Origin: an uncultured Clostridia bacterium | GTDB taxonomy: Bacteria > Bacillota > Clostridia > Christensenellales > Aristaeellaceae | Direction of reading: 5' to 3' | DNA: 64,000 nt | Assembly: GCA_934631025.1 (NCBI GenBank) | Contig: CAKTXR010000013.1 | Coordinates: 1-64,000 of the forward strand | Translations under genes and position numbers: made by a program | Shown: positions 9,037 to 16,597 of the stretch, one piece after another | Numbering within the stretch: position 1 is the first letter of the stretch | Layout of the letters: the number at the start of each line of letters is the position of its first letter | The notes under the pieces: model-generated | Told to the model about the DNA's origin: nothing | The model's input: the letters and a program-made list of their open reading frames with translations, nothing else | The model's database searches: none

Positions 9037-9710
9037 TTGTCCGCGCTGACGCGGCGATGCGCTGTCGCCTGTCATATGGATGTGAATTGTGCGCCGGCGA
9101 AATGTCGCTGCCTGCCGGATATAGACCGGCACAGGCCGTCGTGCGCGCGGGGGGAGGTCTGCGGGGCGCAGGGGGGAGGACGCGGCGCGTTCGTTTCTGC
9201 TGGAATGCTTTGCGTTCGGATCACGCCTGCTGTTTGACGCGAGCGCCAAACAGAGGCGGCTTGCGCGAGCGCCAAACAGAGGCGGCTTGCGCGATGTTCC
9301 GTTCCTATTCCGCGCGGGTCGAGATCGCCTTGGTGCGTTCTCGAAGGACGTGCGGTTATCGGACTTTATGGTTTCACTTCGGGATTGAACGTTTCTTATG
9401 GGCGATCACGACGGAGTTCCCTAACGCGTTTCCCGACATAAGTTCCCCCGACAAGTTCCCGCCGGAGACCCCGAAGAAGTCCAAGAGGCGGCCGGAAAGC
9501 CTCCTGGGGGGGAGAACAAGCCTTGAACAGAAGTCATATCATTGCGCCGTGATCCGTAATGCCGATGCCGTGCGTTGAAATCGAGTCGCGAGCCGGTCAT
9601 GTCCCTCTGGTGAAGTGATTGCACATTCGCGGCGGTACCGCAGGGAGAACGCTGGGGGCTGAGATGTGGAAGCTGCACAGCGGCCGCCCCAGACTGTGCC
9701 AAAGAGCCGT
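9037..9710 (+). repeat. Intergenic element, copy 1 (inverted relative to 12890-13413)
   Basis: No gene is supported here. Blocks of this stretch reappear in the same order on the opposite strand at 13413-12890: a 21-bp block near 9039 (CGCTGACGCGGCGATGCG core), GTGAATTGTGCGCCGGCG near 9079, GATCACGCCTGCTGTTTGACGC near 9218, and a block near 9665 (GATGTGGAAGC then CGGCCGCCCCAGACTG). Between blocks the copies have diverged with indels. A 27-bp tandem duplication (GCGCCAAACAGAGGCGGCTT core) lies at about 9240-9295. Confidence 0.75.
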
Positions 9711-9724
9711 TGGCTCTCTTCATT

Positions 9725-9965
9725 GGATTCGCAGCAAAGTACCTTTTTGCAAAGCCTTGCAATAATCGCTATCCCTGAACAGCCGCGCCTGCGCCCCGCA
9801 ATACTCGGGTACACGGAAAGACCCTGCCGGCTCCAATTTATGGCCGGCAGGGTCGGGCTGTATAGCGATGTTATCTATGCGTACCAACGTCCAGACTCAA
9901 GCCGCCCCCAAGCGGCGAAGAGTCGGGTTGCATGCGCGAAGCGGAGTGGCCGCGGGTACTGCCCG
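9725..9965 (+). repeat. Intergenic element C, copy 1 (related to 29178-29585)
   Basis: It shares with the 29-kb region, in order: a GCAAAGTAC start, the CTCGGGTACACGGA block, GGCTCCAATTTATGGCCGG, and a block CCGCCCCCAAGCGGCG followed by GAGTCGGGTT and GCGCGAAGCGG. Within it 9822-9851 forms a perfect 9-bp stem (CCCTGCCGG/CCGGCAGGG) around a 12-nt loop. It ends at the stop of the minus-strand hsp20 gene. No protein is supported. Confidence 0.75.
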
Positions 9966-9966
9966 C

Positions 9967-10395
9967 TTACGCGATTTCGATGCGGCGATGGGTTTCCTTG
10001 GGCGCTTCAACCTGCTTGGGCAGGGTCAGCGTCAGCACGCCGTTTTCGTAGGCGGCGGTGATGTCCTCCTTGCGGATGCCCTCCACGTTGAAGGAGCGGC
10101 TCGCCTTGCCGGTGCGGCGCTCACGCATGATGTAGCCGTTCTCCGCCTTTTCCTCAACGTTTTCGGCCTTCTCGGCGCTGATCGTCAGCACATCCTCGTT
10201 CAGATCAACGTGAATGTTCTCACGCGCCACGCCCGGCAGATCGGCCTCGATCATGTAGGCGTCACCCTTGTCCTGAACGTCCACGCGGAACGACTCGTTC
10301 TGCGCATCCCCAAAGAACGAACGGAAGAAATTGTCGGCGAAAGTGTCATACGGACGAGTGCTCATAGCAGCGCGATACGGAATCATGGTCATCAT
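9967..10395 (-). CDS. Small heat shock protein, HSP20 family
   Basis: 142 residues. It is an ATP-independent holdase chaperone that binds unfolding proteins. The alpha-crystallin domain spans about 38-140 with DLPGVARENIHVDLNEDVL and the A-x-x-x-n-G-v-L motif AAYENGVLTLTLPK; the C-terminal IxI-like tail is RRIEIA. RBS AAGGAGG sits 7 bp before the ATG at 10395. The promoter carries a CtsR-type operator. A second HSP20 (15730-16188) lies nearby and is clearly divergent, so they are not a recent duplication. Confidence 0.95.
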   Translation of the reverse strand: MMTMIPYRAAMSTRPYDTFADNFFRSFFGDAQNESFRVDVQDKGDAYMIEADLPGVARENIHVDLNEDVLTISAEKAENVEEKAENGYIMRERRTGKASRSFNVEGIRKEDITAAYENGVLTLTLPKQVEAPKETHRRIEIA

Positions 10396-10493
10396 AATAA
10401 AGCCTCCTTGAAGGTTGGTTGTTATTCAATCGTTCAATCCGTTCCTCCGGCTCAGGTTCCTTTCTCTGAACCCTTCCCCCTTGGAACATCTTT

Positions 10494-10522
10494 AGTATAA
10501 ATAAAAGGTCAAAGAAAGTCAA
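10494..10522 (-). promoter_or_regulatory. Sigma-A promoter of hsp20
   Basis: On the minus strand TTGACT (10517-10522), 17-bp spacer, TATACT (10494-10499), about 100 bp upstream of the start. Confidence 0.85.
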
Positions 10523-10547
10523 TAGATATTTTTTACTTTAACTGACC
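10507..10547 (+). promoter_or_regulatory. CtsR-type operator, one strong and one weak box
   Basis: GGTCAAA-GAA-AGTCAAT at 10507-10523 fits the tandem-heptad CtsR box (RGTCAAA-NAN-RGTCAAA) with one mismatch and covers the spacer and -35 of the hsp20 promoter. A degenerate copy on the other strand lies at 10531-10547. CtsR represses clp and small chaperone genes in Bacillota; ctsR itself is not in this window. Confidence 0.75.
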
Positions 10548-10826
10548 TTTAACAATTTCCAGTATGGAGAGCGAATCGTTGCCTGTATAGGGGAGTGTTC
10601 CCGCCGCAGAAAGCGTTTCATAAGCCCGTTGGTTTATGCACTCGACCGTGCGGATTGCATAACGCCGCGTGCATGGGCGGCTCCGGCCCGATCGAGACGC
10701 GCTGTGCGGCCATGCGCCTTTCTGACGGCTGTTCACGGCTTATGCGTGCCGCGCCGCCCAGCCGTGCCGACGAATGGGCCGTTTCTGTTCTCACCGCCGC
10801 CCGCATATCAACCCCGCTGCCTACAC

Positions 10827-10972
10827 TCGAATAGTCCGCGCCAACCTTTCGCAGCGCACATCCTCCGACGAAATCGCTTCTTGCGTATCACATCGCCGCA
10901 CCGCGCGCCAACTCCCCCGCATTTCTCTCGAACGGTTCACGCCAACTTTCCACCTCCCACATCCTCCCGCCG
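10827..10972. repeat. Two imperfect 45-bp copies 100 bp apart in a gene-free stretch
   Basis: Copies at about 10827-10871 and 10927-10972 share CTCGAA/T, a CGCCAAC..TTTC core and CACATCCTCC. The whole interval 10548-10985 between the divergent hsp20 and pepF promoters shows no supportable gene. Confidence 0.5.
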
Positions 10973-10985
10973 TCCGAAATAGTGC

Positions 10986-11014
10986 TTGAGCAAACGCGCG
11001 CTTTCTGCTATAAT
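10986..11014 (+). promoter_or_regulatory. Promoter of pepF
   Basis: TTGAGC (10986-10991), 17-bp spacer, TATAAT (11009-11014). Confidence 0.75.
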
Positions 11015-11060
11015 AGGAAAAGAATAACAGGGCGCAAGCCCTCCGATAGAGAAAGAAGGA

Positions 11061-12830
11061 ATGACTATGAACGGCGAATGGTCGCTGGACGTTTTGTACA
11101 AGGGCTATGACGACCCGAAGTTTGCCGAGGATATGGCGGCGTTTGACGCGGCGTGCGCGCGCATGAACGAGCTGGCCGCCGCGCTGGACGGCATGGAGCC
11201 GGCGAAAGCGCTGCACGAAATCATTCTGGCCATGGAGGATCTCAACCGGCTGGCCAGCAATCTCATGATCTTTGCCGAGCTGAAGCAGTCGGTCAACACG
11301 CGCGATAACGAGAGCGCTTCGATCTCCGGCCAGCTGATGGCCAAGCTGAGCGCCATCGCCGCCGCGCGGACCAGGATGAAGGCCTATATCGCCGCGCAGA
11401 AGGAACTGGATCAGCTCATCGCCGCCGATCCGCTGCTGACCGACTATAAGTACCTGCTCACCACCATCCGCGAGGACAGCAAATATCTGCTCTCCGAGCG
11501 CGAGGAGGAGATCATGGCGCGGATGTCGATCTCCGGCGCAGACGCGTGGAGCGAGCTGCAAAATGTGCTCACGTCCTCCGTGCCCGTCGCCTATAACGGC
11601 GAGACGACCAACCTCTCCGCCATCCGCAATCTGGCCTATGATCCCGATTCCGCCGTGCGCAAATCGGCCTATGAGGCGGAGCTGGGCTGCTACGATCGCA
11701 TTGCCGATTCCGTGGCCTACTCGCTCAACAGCATCAAGCTGCAGGTCATCAACGAGTGCGAGCTGCGCGGCTTCGCGTCTCCGCTGGAAAAGACCGTACA
11801 CGACGCGGCCATGAAGATGGAAACGCTCGACGCGCTCATGAGCGCCATCGACGAGGAGTTGCCCGCTTTCCACAAGTATTTGCGCGTGAAGGCCAGGGCG
11901 CTGGGGCATGAGGGCGGCCTGCCGTGGTACGATCTGTTCGCGCCCATGGGCAAGAGCGGCAAAAAGTACACGGTGGATGAGGCGCGTGATTATCTGCTCA
12001 ATCTGTTCGCCGGCTTCGACAAGTCGCTCCACGATATGGTCGAGCGCGCGTTTAAGGAGGAGTGGATCGACTTCTATCCGCGCTCGGGCAAGTCCGGCGG
12101 CGCGTTCTGCGCGGCGCTGCCCTGCCAGAAGGAGAGCCGCATCCTCACCAACTTCGACGGCAGCTTCAGCGACATCGTGACGCTGGCGCACGAGCTGGGT
12201 CACGCTTTCCACGGCCAGAATATCTTCACGCACCGCATCATGAATATGGACTATTCCATGCCCGTGGCCGAAACCGCATCCACGTTCAACGAGAACGTCG
12301 TCATGAACGCGGCCATCTCCGCGGCGCAGAGCAGGGAAGAGAAGATCGCGCTCATCGAGGGCCAGCTGAGCGACGCCTGCCAGATCATCTGCGATATTTA
12401 CTCGCGCTATCTGTTCGAGAGCGCCGTGTTCGCCGAGCGCAAGGAAAAGTTCATGTCCGCGGACGATCTGTGCGCCATGATGCTGGACGCGCAGAAGAAG
12501 GCCTATGGCGACGGGCTGGATCATAACGTGCTGCATCCCTATATGTGGGTGTGCAAGTCGCATTACTATTCCGGCGGTACGAGCTTCTATAACTTCCCCT
12601 ACGCGTTCGGCGGGCTGTTCGCGCGCGGACTGTACGCGCAGTACCGGCAGGAGGGCGCGGCGTTCGTTGAGAAGTATAAGAAGCTGCTCAACGCCACTAC
12701 GGTCATGAGCGTCGAGGACACTGCGAAGATCGCGGGCATCGACCTCACCGATAAGGCGTTCTGGAAGCAGGGCCTGCGCTCCTTCGCCGAGGAGATCGAC
12801 GAGTTCTGCGCGCTTGTTGAAGCGAAATAA
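11061..12830 (+). CDS. pepF: Oligoendopeptidase F, M3 family metallopeptidase
   Basis: 589 residues, full length for PepF. It is a cytosolic zinc endopeptidase that trims peptides of roughly 7-17 residues. The M3 zinc motif HELGHAFH (about residue 379) is followed by the downstream glutamate region MPVAETASTFNE. The N-terminal helical M3B domain (about 5-190) and the C-terminal F-x-x-Y-x-x-x-P-Y-A-F-G segment (YNFPYAFGGLFARGL) also match. RBS AAGAAGGA precedes the first ATG; an internal ATG two codons later is an alternative. It is monocistronic. Confidence 0.96.
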   Translation: MTMNGEWSLDVLYKGYDDPKFAEDMAAFDAACARMNELAAALDGMEPAKALHEIILAMEDLNRLASNLMIFAELKQSVNTRDNESASISGQLMAKLSAIAAARTRMKAYIAAQKELDQLIAADPLLTDYKYLLTTIREDSKYLLSEREEEIMARMSISGADAWSELQNVLTSSVPVAYNGETTNLSAIRNLAYDPDSAVRKSAYEAELGCYDRIADSVAYSLNSIKLQVINECELRGFASPLEKTVHDAAMKMETLDALMSAIDEELPAFHKYLRVKARALGHEGGLPWYDLFAPMGKSGKKYTVDEARDYLLNLFAGFDKSLHDMVERAFKEEWIDFYPRSGKSGGAFCAALPCQKESRILTNFDGSFSDIVTLAHELGHAFHGQNIFTHRIMNMDYSMPVAETASTFNENVVMNAAISAAQSREEKIALIEGQLSDACQIICDIYSRYLFESAVFAERKEKFMSADDLCAMMLDAQKKAYGDGLDHNVLHPYMWVCKSHYYSGGTSFYNFPYAFGGLFARGLYAQYRQEGAAFVEKYKKLLNATTVMSVEDTAKIAGIDLTDKAFWKQGLRSFAEEIDEFCALVEAK

Positions 12831-12889
12831 CGCCGGAATAACGTACTATCCCAACCCCGCCGCAGCGTGAAGAGAGTCCAGTGAGGCGG

Positions 12890-13413
12890 CAGTGCCGCTT
12901 CCACATTCGACTCTTTGGCGCAGTCTGGGGCGGCCGCAGTGCGGCTTCCACATTTCAGCCCCAGCGTACTCCCAGCGGTATCATACCAAAAAAGCAGTCC
13001 ATATCAAAAGGAACGCCACCCAATCACGGCGTTCCTTTTCGTATAGCCGACCCCGCAAAAACTCCGGTCGTAACCCCGTCGAGATCGCCTGCCATAAACA
13101 TACAAGCCCCAAGTGAACCCACAAAACCCGATAACCATAAAACGATATGAAAACGCACTGACAGGCGATCCCGACCCTCACGGAATAGAAATGCAACACA
13201 TCGCAAGCCGTCCTGTTTGGCGCTATGCGTCAAACAGCAGGCGTGATCCCACCGCCAAGCGCCGCAACAGAAACGGCCCGCCCCGCCGCCAGATATGCGC
13301 GCACGGCGGCCCGTGCCGGAGCTAAAACCGGCCAAACGCCGCGCCGCGCCGGCGCACAATTCACTAACATATAATGGAAAATCGACGCATCGCCGCGTCA
13401 GCGCGGAACCACG
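12890..13413 (-). repeat. Intergenic element, copy 2 (inverted relative to 9037-9710)
   Basis: On the minus strand this stretch carries the same ordered blocks as 9037-9710, with roughly 150 bp fewer between the two ends. The pepF-side end (12890-12985) contains two divergent copies of the CTTCCACAT block. No gene is supported between 12831 and 13601. Confidence 0.75.
13006..13039. terminator. Bidirectional intrinsic terminator after pepF
   Basis: AAAAGGAACGCC (13006-13017) pairs perfectly with GGCGTTCCTTTT (13028-13039), a 12-bp stem with A and T tracts on both sides. It lies inside element copy 2. Confidence 0.85.
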
Positions 13414-13601
13414 CTCGACCGCCCGCCACGCCGCCCTCCCACAAGAGAAAAGACTGTCAGAACCGCCGCGGCCGCATATTTTCTACGCCATCCGCTCAAA
13501 ATATTTCCACTTTTTGCACCAATCCGGAAAATTCCGGAACACCGCCGCAAAACGCCGCGTCTAAAAAATATCAATCGATCATGAAAGGAATGAATTGAAC
13601 C

Positions 13602-14468
13602 ATGAAACGAATCTTTGCACTGATTCTGGCCATGCTGATGCTGCTCTCCGCCGGCGCGTTCGCCGAGGAAGCCGCTAACACCGGCGACCTCATGACCATC
13701 CGCGAGACGCAGGACGGCGCGCGCGACGATTACGATGGCGACGGCAATGCGGAGACGCTCTCCTTTTCCACCAAGCTCGACGAATACGACGACGGCAGCT
13801 TCACAATCGGCGTGGGCGATCAGACGCTGACCGTCGACGGCTGCATGGCGCTCAGCGGCAAGGTTTACGCGCTCAAGCTGGCCTATGGCAGCTACTATAA
13901 CCCCGTCGGCTTCTGGGGCACGCTGTTTATGGCCAACGAGTTCGGCCCGAGCGACGACCCGCTGACCTACTGCTTCTTCTATACCGACGGCAAGCTCTAT
14001 AACGTCGGCGAAATTCCCTCCTCGCCGGATGCGATGAGCGTCAATATGGACAGCCTGATCACCACGCAGGTGCGCGCCGCGCATATCGGCACATGGAGCC
14101 GCCCCGCCGATTACAAGCTGGCAAGCGGCCACGACTGGAGCACCGACAACGCCACCGCCTTCTATCAGATGATCGAAATCCCGCGCGACGTCTATCCCAT
14201 GGGCATGATTGTCGACCTGAAGATCGATCTGCCGCTGCTCGCTTCCCGTTTCGACACGGACGCTTCCGCCACGCTGACCGCGAACCAGCAGGTCGTGCTC
14301 GCTGCCACCGACGACTGCCGCTGGCTCTGCGTCTCCTCGCTGGACGGCGAAACCGCCGGCTGGGTGAAGCTCACCGGCGCGACCGATGCGTTCACCGACG
14401 GTGTGATCGTGAACGGTCAGGCGACCGACGTGAACGACGTTTTCGGCAATATCCTCTACGCGGACTGA
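13602..14468 (+). CDS. Secreted protein of unknown function
   Basis: 288 residues with a Sec signal peptide (MKRIFALILAMLMLLSAGAFA). The mature N-terminus has DDYDGDGNAETLSF (about 42-55), a calcium-binding D-x-D-G-D-G loop of the kind found in FG-GAP/EF-like repeats. The C-terminal 60 residues (QQVVLAATDDCRWLCV then GETAGWVKL) look like an SH3-type (SH3b/GW) module, suggesting surface or wall association. I do not recognise the middle region. RBS AAAGGA lies before the ATG. It ends at a strong terminator shared with the convergent cupin gene. Confidence 0.7.
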   Translation: MKRIFALILAMLMLLSAGAFAEEAANTGDLMTIRETQDGARDDYDGDGNAETLSFSTKLDEYDDGSFTIGVGDQTLTVDGCMALSGKVYALKLAYGSYYNPVGFWGTLFMANEFGPSDDPLTYCFFYTDGKLYNVGEIPSSPDAMSVNMDSLITTQVRAAHIGTWSRPADYKLASGHDWSTDNATAFYQMIEIPRDVYPMGMIVDLKIDLPLLASRFDTDASATLTANQQVVLAATDDCRWLCVSSLDGETAGWVKLTGATDAFTDGVIVNGQATDVNDVFGNILYAD

Positions 14469-14477
14469 CAAATAATC

Positions 14478-14523
14478 GAAAGGCCGCCGCCCCCCTCGCA
14501 CGACGAAGGGACGGCGGTCTTTT
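14478..14523. terminator. Terminator between convergent genes
   Basis: AAAGgCCGCCGcCCC pairs with GGGaCGGCGGtCTTTT; T tract on the plus strand, A tract on the left serving the minus-strand cupin gene. Confidence 0.85.
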
Positions 14524-14535
14524 GTGTCGGCTCAA

Positions 14536-14859
14536 TCAGAACGAAACGATCAGCTGCATCTTGAAGCGCTCCTCGCCATAGACGGCGTGGGGGACGTCCT
14601 TGGGCATGATGAGCGTCTCGCCTTCGGTGAGGATGAACACTTCGCCGCCCACGGTGAAGCGGCCGACGCCCTCGAGCACAGTGACCATGGCGTCGCCGCC
14701 CGCGGCATGGGTGGAGATTTCCTCGCCCTTGTCGAAGGAGAAAATGGTCATGCTGACAAAGCTGTTCTGCACCAGCGTCTTGCTGACAACCTGGCCATCC
14801 TGATAGGCCACCAGATCCTTGAGACAGAGCTTTTCCTGCTTGGCGATGTTCTTGTACAT
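14536..14859 (-). CDS. Small cupin domain protein
   Basis: 107 residues from the ATG at 14859, preceded by GAGG 10 bp upstream; an upstream ATG (14883) lacks a site. Single-domain beta-barrel cupin_2: FDKGEEISTHAAGGDAMVTVLEG (motif 1) and FILTEGETLIMPKDVPHAV (motif 2). Motif 1 has only one clear His (THAAGGD), as in many metal-poor regulatory cupins. Cytosolic; ligand unknown. Relatives are often found beside desulfoferrodoxin or hybrid-cluster genes, but no such neighbour is present. Confidence 0.85.
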   Translation of the reverse strand: MYKNIAKQEKLCLKDLVAYQDGQVVSKTLVQNSFVSMTIFSFDKGEEISTHAAGGDAMVTVLEGVGRFTVGGEVFILTEGETLIMPKDVPHAVYGEERFKMQLIVSF

Positions 14860-14923
14860 TGTGTTAGACCTCAAAATTGGCATTTCACTTATTATAGCAC
14901 GGGCGGGGAATGCGCAAGCCGCT

Positions 14924-15075
14924 CTAAGGCTCGTCCACTTTTCGGGGATAGGGATCCTTAACGTCGGTCAGTCCGGCCAGATAATCCATGCTCGTCTGGA
15001 GCGTCATGGCGATGCGCTTGCATTGCTCGAAGGTGAATAACGCTTGCCGGACTCGATTTTTGCTATGAGAGCCGC
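14924..15075 (-). pseudogene. 3' fragment of an XRE-type HTH regulator gene
   Basis: The minus strand encodes ALIAKIESGKR in one frame and then FTFEQCKRIAMTLQTSMDYL, AGLTDVK and a stop at 14924 in the next frame. IESGKR and DYLAGLTD are hallmarks of the end of an XRE helix-turn-helix domain. The 5' half (start and first helices) is absent and a one-base shift separates the two pieces. At about 15075 the sequence switches abruptly to a different broken gene on the plus strand. Confidence 0.75.
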
Positions 15076-15411
15076 GGCAACGAGTATTATACGCCGGCGG
15101 AGGGCAATGAATACGTCATTCTTGAATTTACCGTCGAGAACGGCGGCGAAGAGGAAGTGGCGCTGAGCACGATGCTGAGCTTCAGCACATGGTGCGACAA
15201 TAAGTCCTGCACCATTTCGCTGGAGGCGCTGGGCACGGCGACGCTGTCCGGAAAGATTCAGCTTGACTGCGTGGTTGCGGCGGGTGAAAAGGCGACCGGC
15301 GTGCTCGGCTATGAGGTGCCGGCCGATTGGCAGGAAATCAGCGTGAAATATACCGAAGAGGTGATGTTTGGAGAAAGCGCCATCTTTGCTGTGACGCGAG
15401 AGGAAGAATAA
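15066..15411 (+). pseudogene. 3' fragment of a DUF4352/DUF5067-like (TRF2-type Ig-like) lipoprotein gene
   Basis: In the frame ending at the TAA of 15411 one reads EYYTPAEGNEYVILEFTVEN followed by a beta-rich tail ending FAVTREEE. That sequence pattern is typical of the C-terminal Ig-like domain of secreted DUF4352/DUF5067 lipoproteins. The expected signal peptide, linker and first strands are missing: a stop precedes the domain at about 15042 and the upstream sequence belongs to the XRE remnant. It has no start codon or RBS in place and is judged non-functional. Confidence 0.75.
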
Positions 15412-15426
15412 ATCGAATAACCTGTA

Positions 15427-15454
15427 CCCGTCGGCTTCTGTCGGCGGGAGTTTT
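15427..15454 (+). terminator. Terminator of the former DUF4352-like gene
   Basis: CCCGtCG / CGgCGGG stem with 8-nt loop then AGTTTT. Between here and the hsp20 promoter (15570) nothing else is seen. Confidence 0.6.
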
Positions 15455-15569
15455 ATATATGGGAGCCGCTCTGTTGTGCTCAGAGCCATGCTTTCGGCAA
15501 TCTCGTTTGTTAAGAAACCCCACCCCGCCGCGCCACAAAACATTTACGCATCATAAACGTCAACAACTA

Positions 15570-15597
15570 TTGACAGCGCGCGGAATTGAACTATAAT
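15570..15597 (+). promoter_or_regulatory. Promoter of the second hsp20 gene
   Basis: TTGACA (15570-15575), 16-bp spacer, TATAAT (15592-15597). An inverted repeat GTCAA/TTGAC overlaps the -35 (15559-15574); it is not a tandem CtsR box. The leader to the start codon is about 125 nt. Confidence 0.85.
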
Positions 15598-15729
15598 AAA
15601 GGCATCGTTCAGAGATGAGCGGGGCGGCTGATGACCACGTCATGCACGACCTGAGAAAGGCCAATATGCGACCCTACATGACTGGCAATGTTACCAGCGG
15701 TGCAAGGCCATTGAATGGAGGTTTGCATT

Positions 15730-16188
15730 ATGAGCACTAATCTTTCGACTGTTTTCGGTGAGAACCTGATGGACGTTTTCGATGGTTTCGACCGTAATTT
15801 CTTCCGCGACTTTGGCAACGTCGATCGTGCTCTGTACGGCAAGAACGCGCAGAGAATGATGAAGACGGACGTCAAGGAGACGGACGAGGGCTATGAGGTA
15901 GACGTCGATCTGCCCGGTTTCAAGAAGGACGAAATCAATCTGGAACTGAACAACGGTTACCTGACCATCTCCGCCGAGAAGGCGCTTGAGAAGGACGGCG
16001 AAAACAAGAAGGGCAAGATGCTCCGCCAGGAGCGCTATTCGGGCATGATGCAGCGGTCCTTCTATGTGGGCGACTATGTGACCGAAGAGGACGTCAAGGC
16101 TTCCTATGAGAGCGGCGTTCTGCACGTTTTCGTTCCGAAGAAGGAAGCAAAGCTCCCTGAGAAGAAAACCATTCTGATCGAGGGCTGA
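15730..16188 (+). CDS. Small heat shock protein, HSP20 family (second copy)
   Basis: 152 residues from the ATG at 15730, chosen because GGAGG lies 7 bp upstream; an in-frame ATG at 15715 overlaps that site. The alpha-crystallin domain (about 45-150) contains VDLPGFKKDEINLELNNGYL and ASYESGVLHVFVPKKE. The N-terminal arm (MSTNLSTVFGENLMDVFDGF) is the usual amphipathic arm of this clostridial subgroup. Function is ATP-independent chaperone holdase. Two tandem terminators follow, so it is monocistronic. Confidence 0.95.
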   Translation: MSTNLSTVFGENLMDVFDGFDRNFFRDFGNVDRALYGKNAQRMMKTDVKETDEGYEVDVDLPGFKKDEINLELNNGYLTISAEKALEKDGENKKGKMLRQERYSGMMQRSFYVGDYVTEEDVKASYESGVLHVFVPKKEAKLPEKKTILIEG

Positions 16189-16195
16189 CATCACA

Positions 16196-16232
16196 AGCGT
16201 CCCGCTGGTCTGGGCCGGCGGGGCGCTCTTTT
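16196..16232 (+). terminator. Intrinsic terminator 1 after hsp20
   Basis: AGCGtCCCGCtGG pairs with CCgGCGGGgCGCT then CTTTT. Confidence 0.85.
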
Positions 16233-16235
16233 ATG

Positions 16236-16276
16236 CAAAAAAAGCGGACGTTCCCATGCGAACGCCCGCCTTTTTT
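16236..16276. terminator. Intrinsic terminator 2 after hsp20
   Basis: AAAAAAGCGGaCGTTC pairs with CGAACGcCCGCcTTTTTT; T tract on both strands. It backs up the first terminator. Confidence 0.8.
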
Positions 16277-16364
16277 ATGGACTTTGAAATTTTCTGAAGC
16301 GGTGATGACGGCCTGTTTACCCGTTCGGCGCGGAAATTCCCGCTTCAGCGCCGCCGGAAAAGCG

Positions 16365-16560
16365 ACTCCGCTCTTTCAAGACGCTCTGAAGCATCTCCGT
16401 TTCGATGCGCAAAGCCTTCGTCAACTTGTCTCAGCGCCGCTGAAAAACCGGCTGTAACCGGAAAAAACGCGCTCTTTCAAGAAGCTCTGAAAAATCTCCT
16501 CTTTCAGCGTTGCAAAGCCCTCATCGACCCGTCCCTGCGCTGCCGCAAGGCCGATGCGAA
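16365..16560. repeat. Two degenerate repeat units 101 bp apart
   Basis: Units starting at 16371 and 16472 share CTCTTTCAAGA, GCTCTGAA, ATCTCC and GCAAAGCC in order. The interval 16277-16597 holds no supportable gene. Confidence 0.6.
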
Positions 16561-16597
16561 CCGCCGCCGGCGTATTCCGCGCCAAATCAGCCGCACT

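Noticed and set aside
9057..9578. A 173-codon frame whose peptide partly resembles one encoded by the inverted copy at 12981-13359
   Set aside because: The resemblance comes from the shared DNA element. The matching parts lie in different frames, are broken by indels and have no common start or ribosome site, so the element is treated as non-coding.
9037..13413. Composite transposon or insertion sequence
   Set aside because: Inverted copies exist but no transposase, terminal dyads or target duplication can be seen; kept only as a repeat pair.
15559..15574. CtsR box at the second hsp20 promoter
   Set aside because: The GTCAA/TTGAC pair is inverted, while CtsR boxes are direct tandem heptads, so it does not fit.
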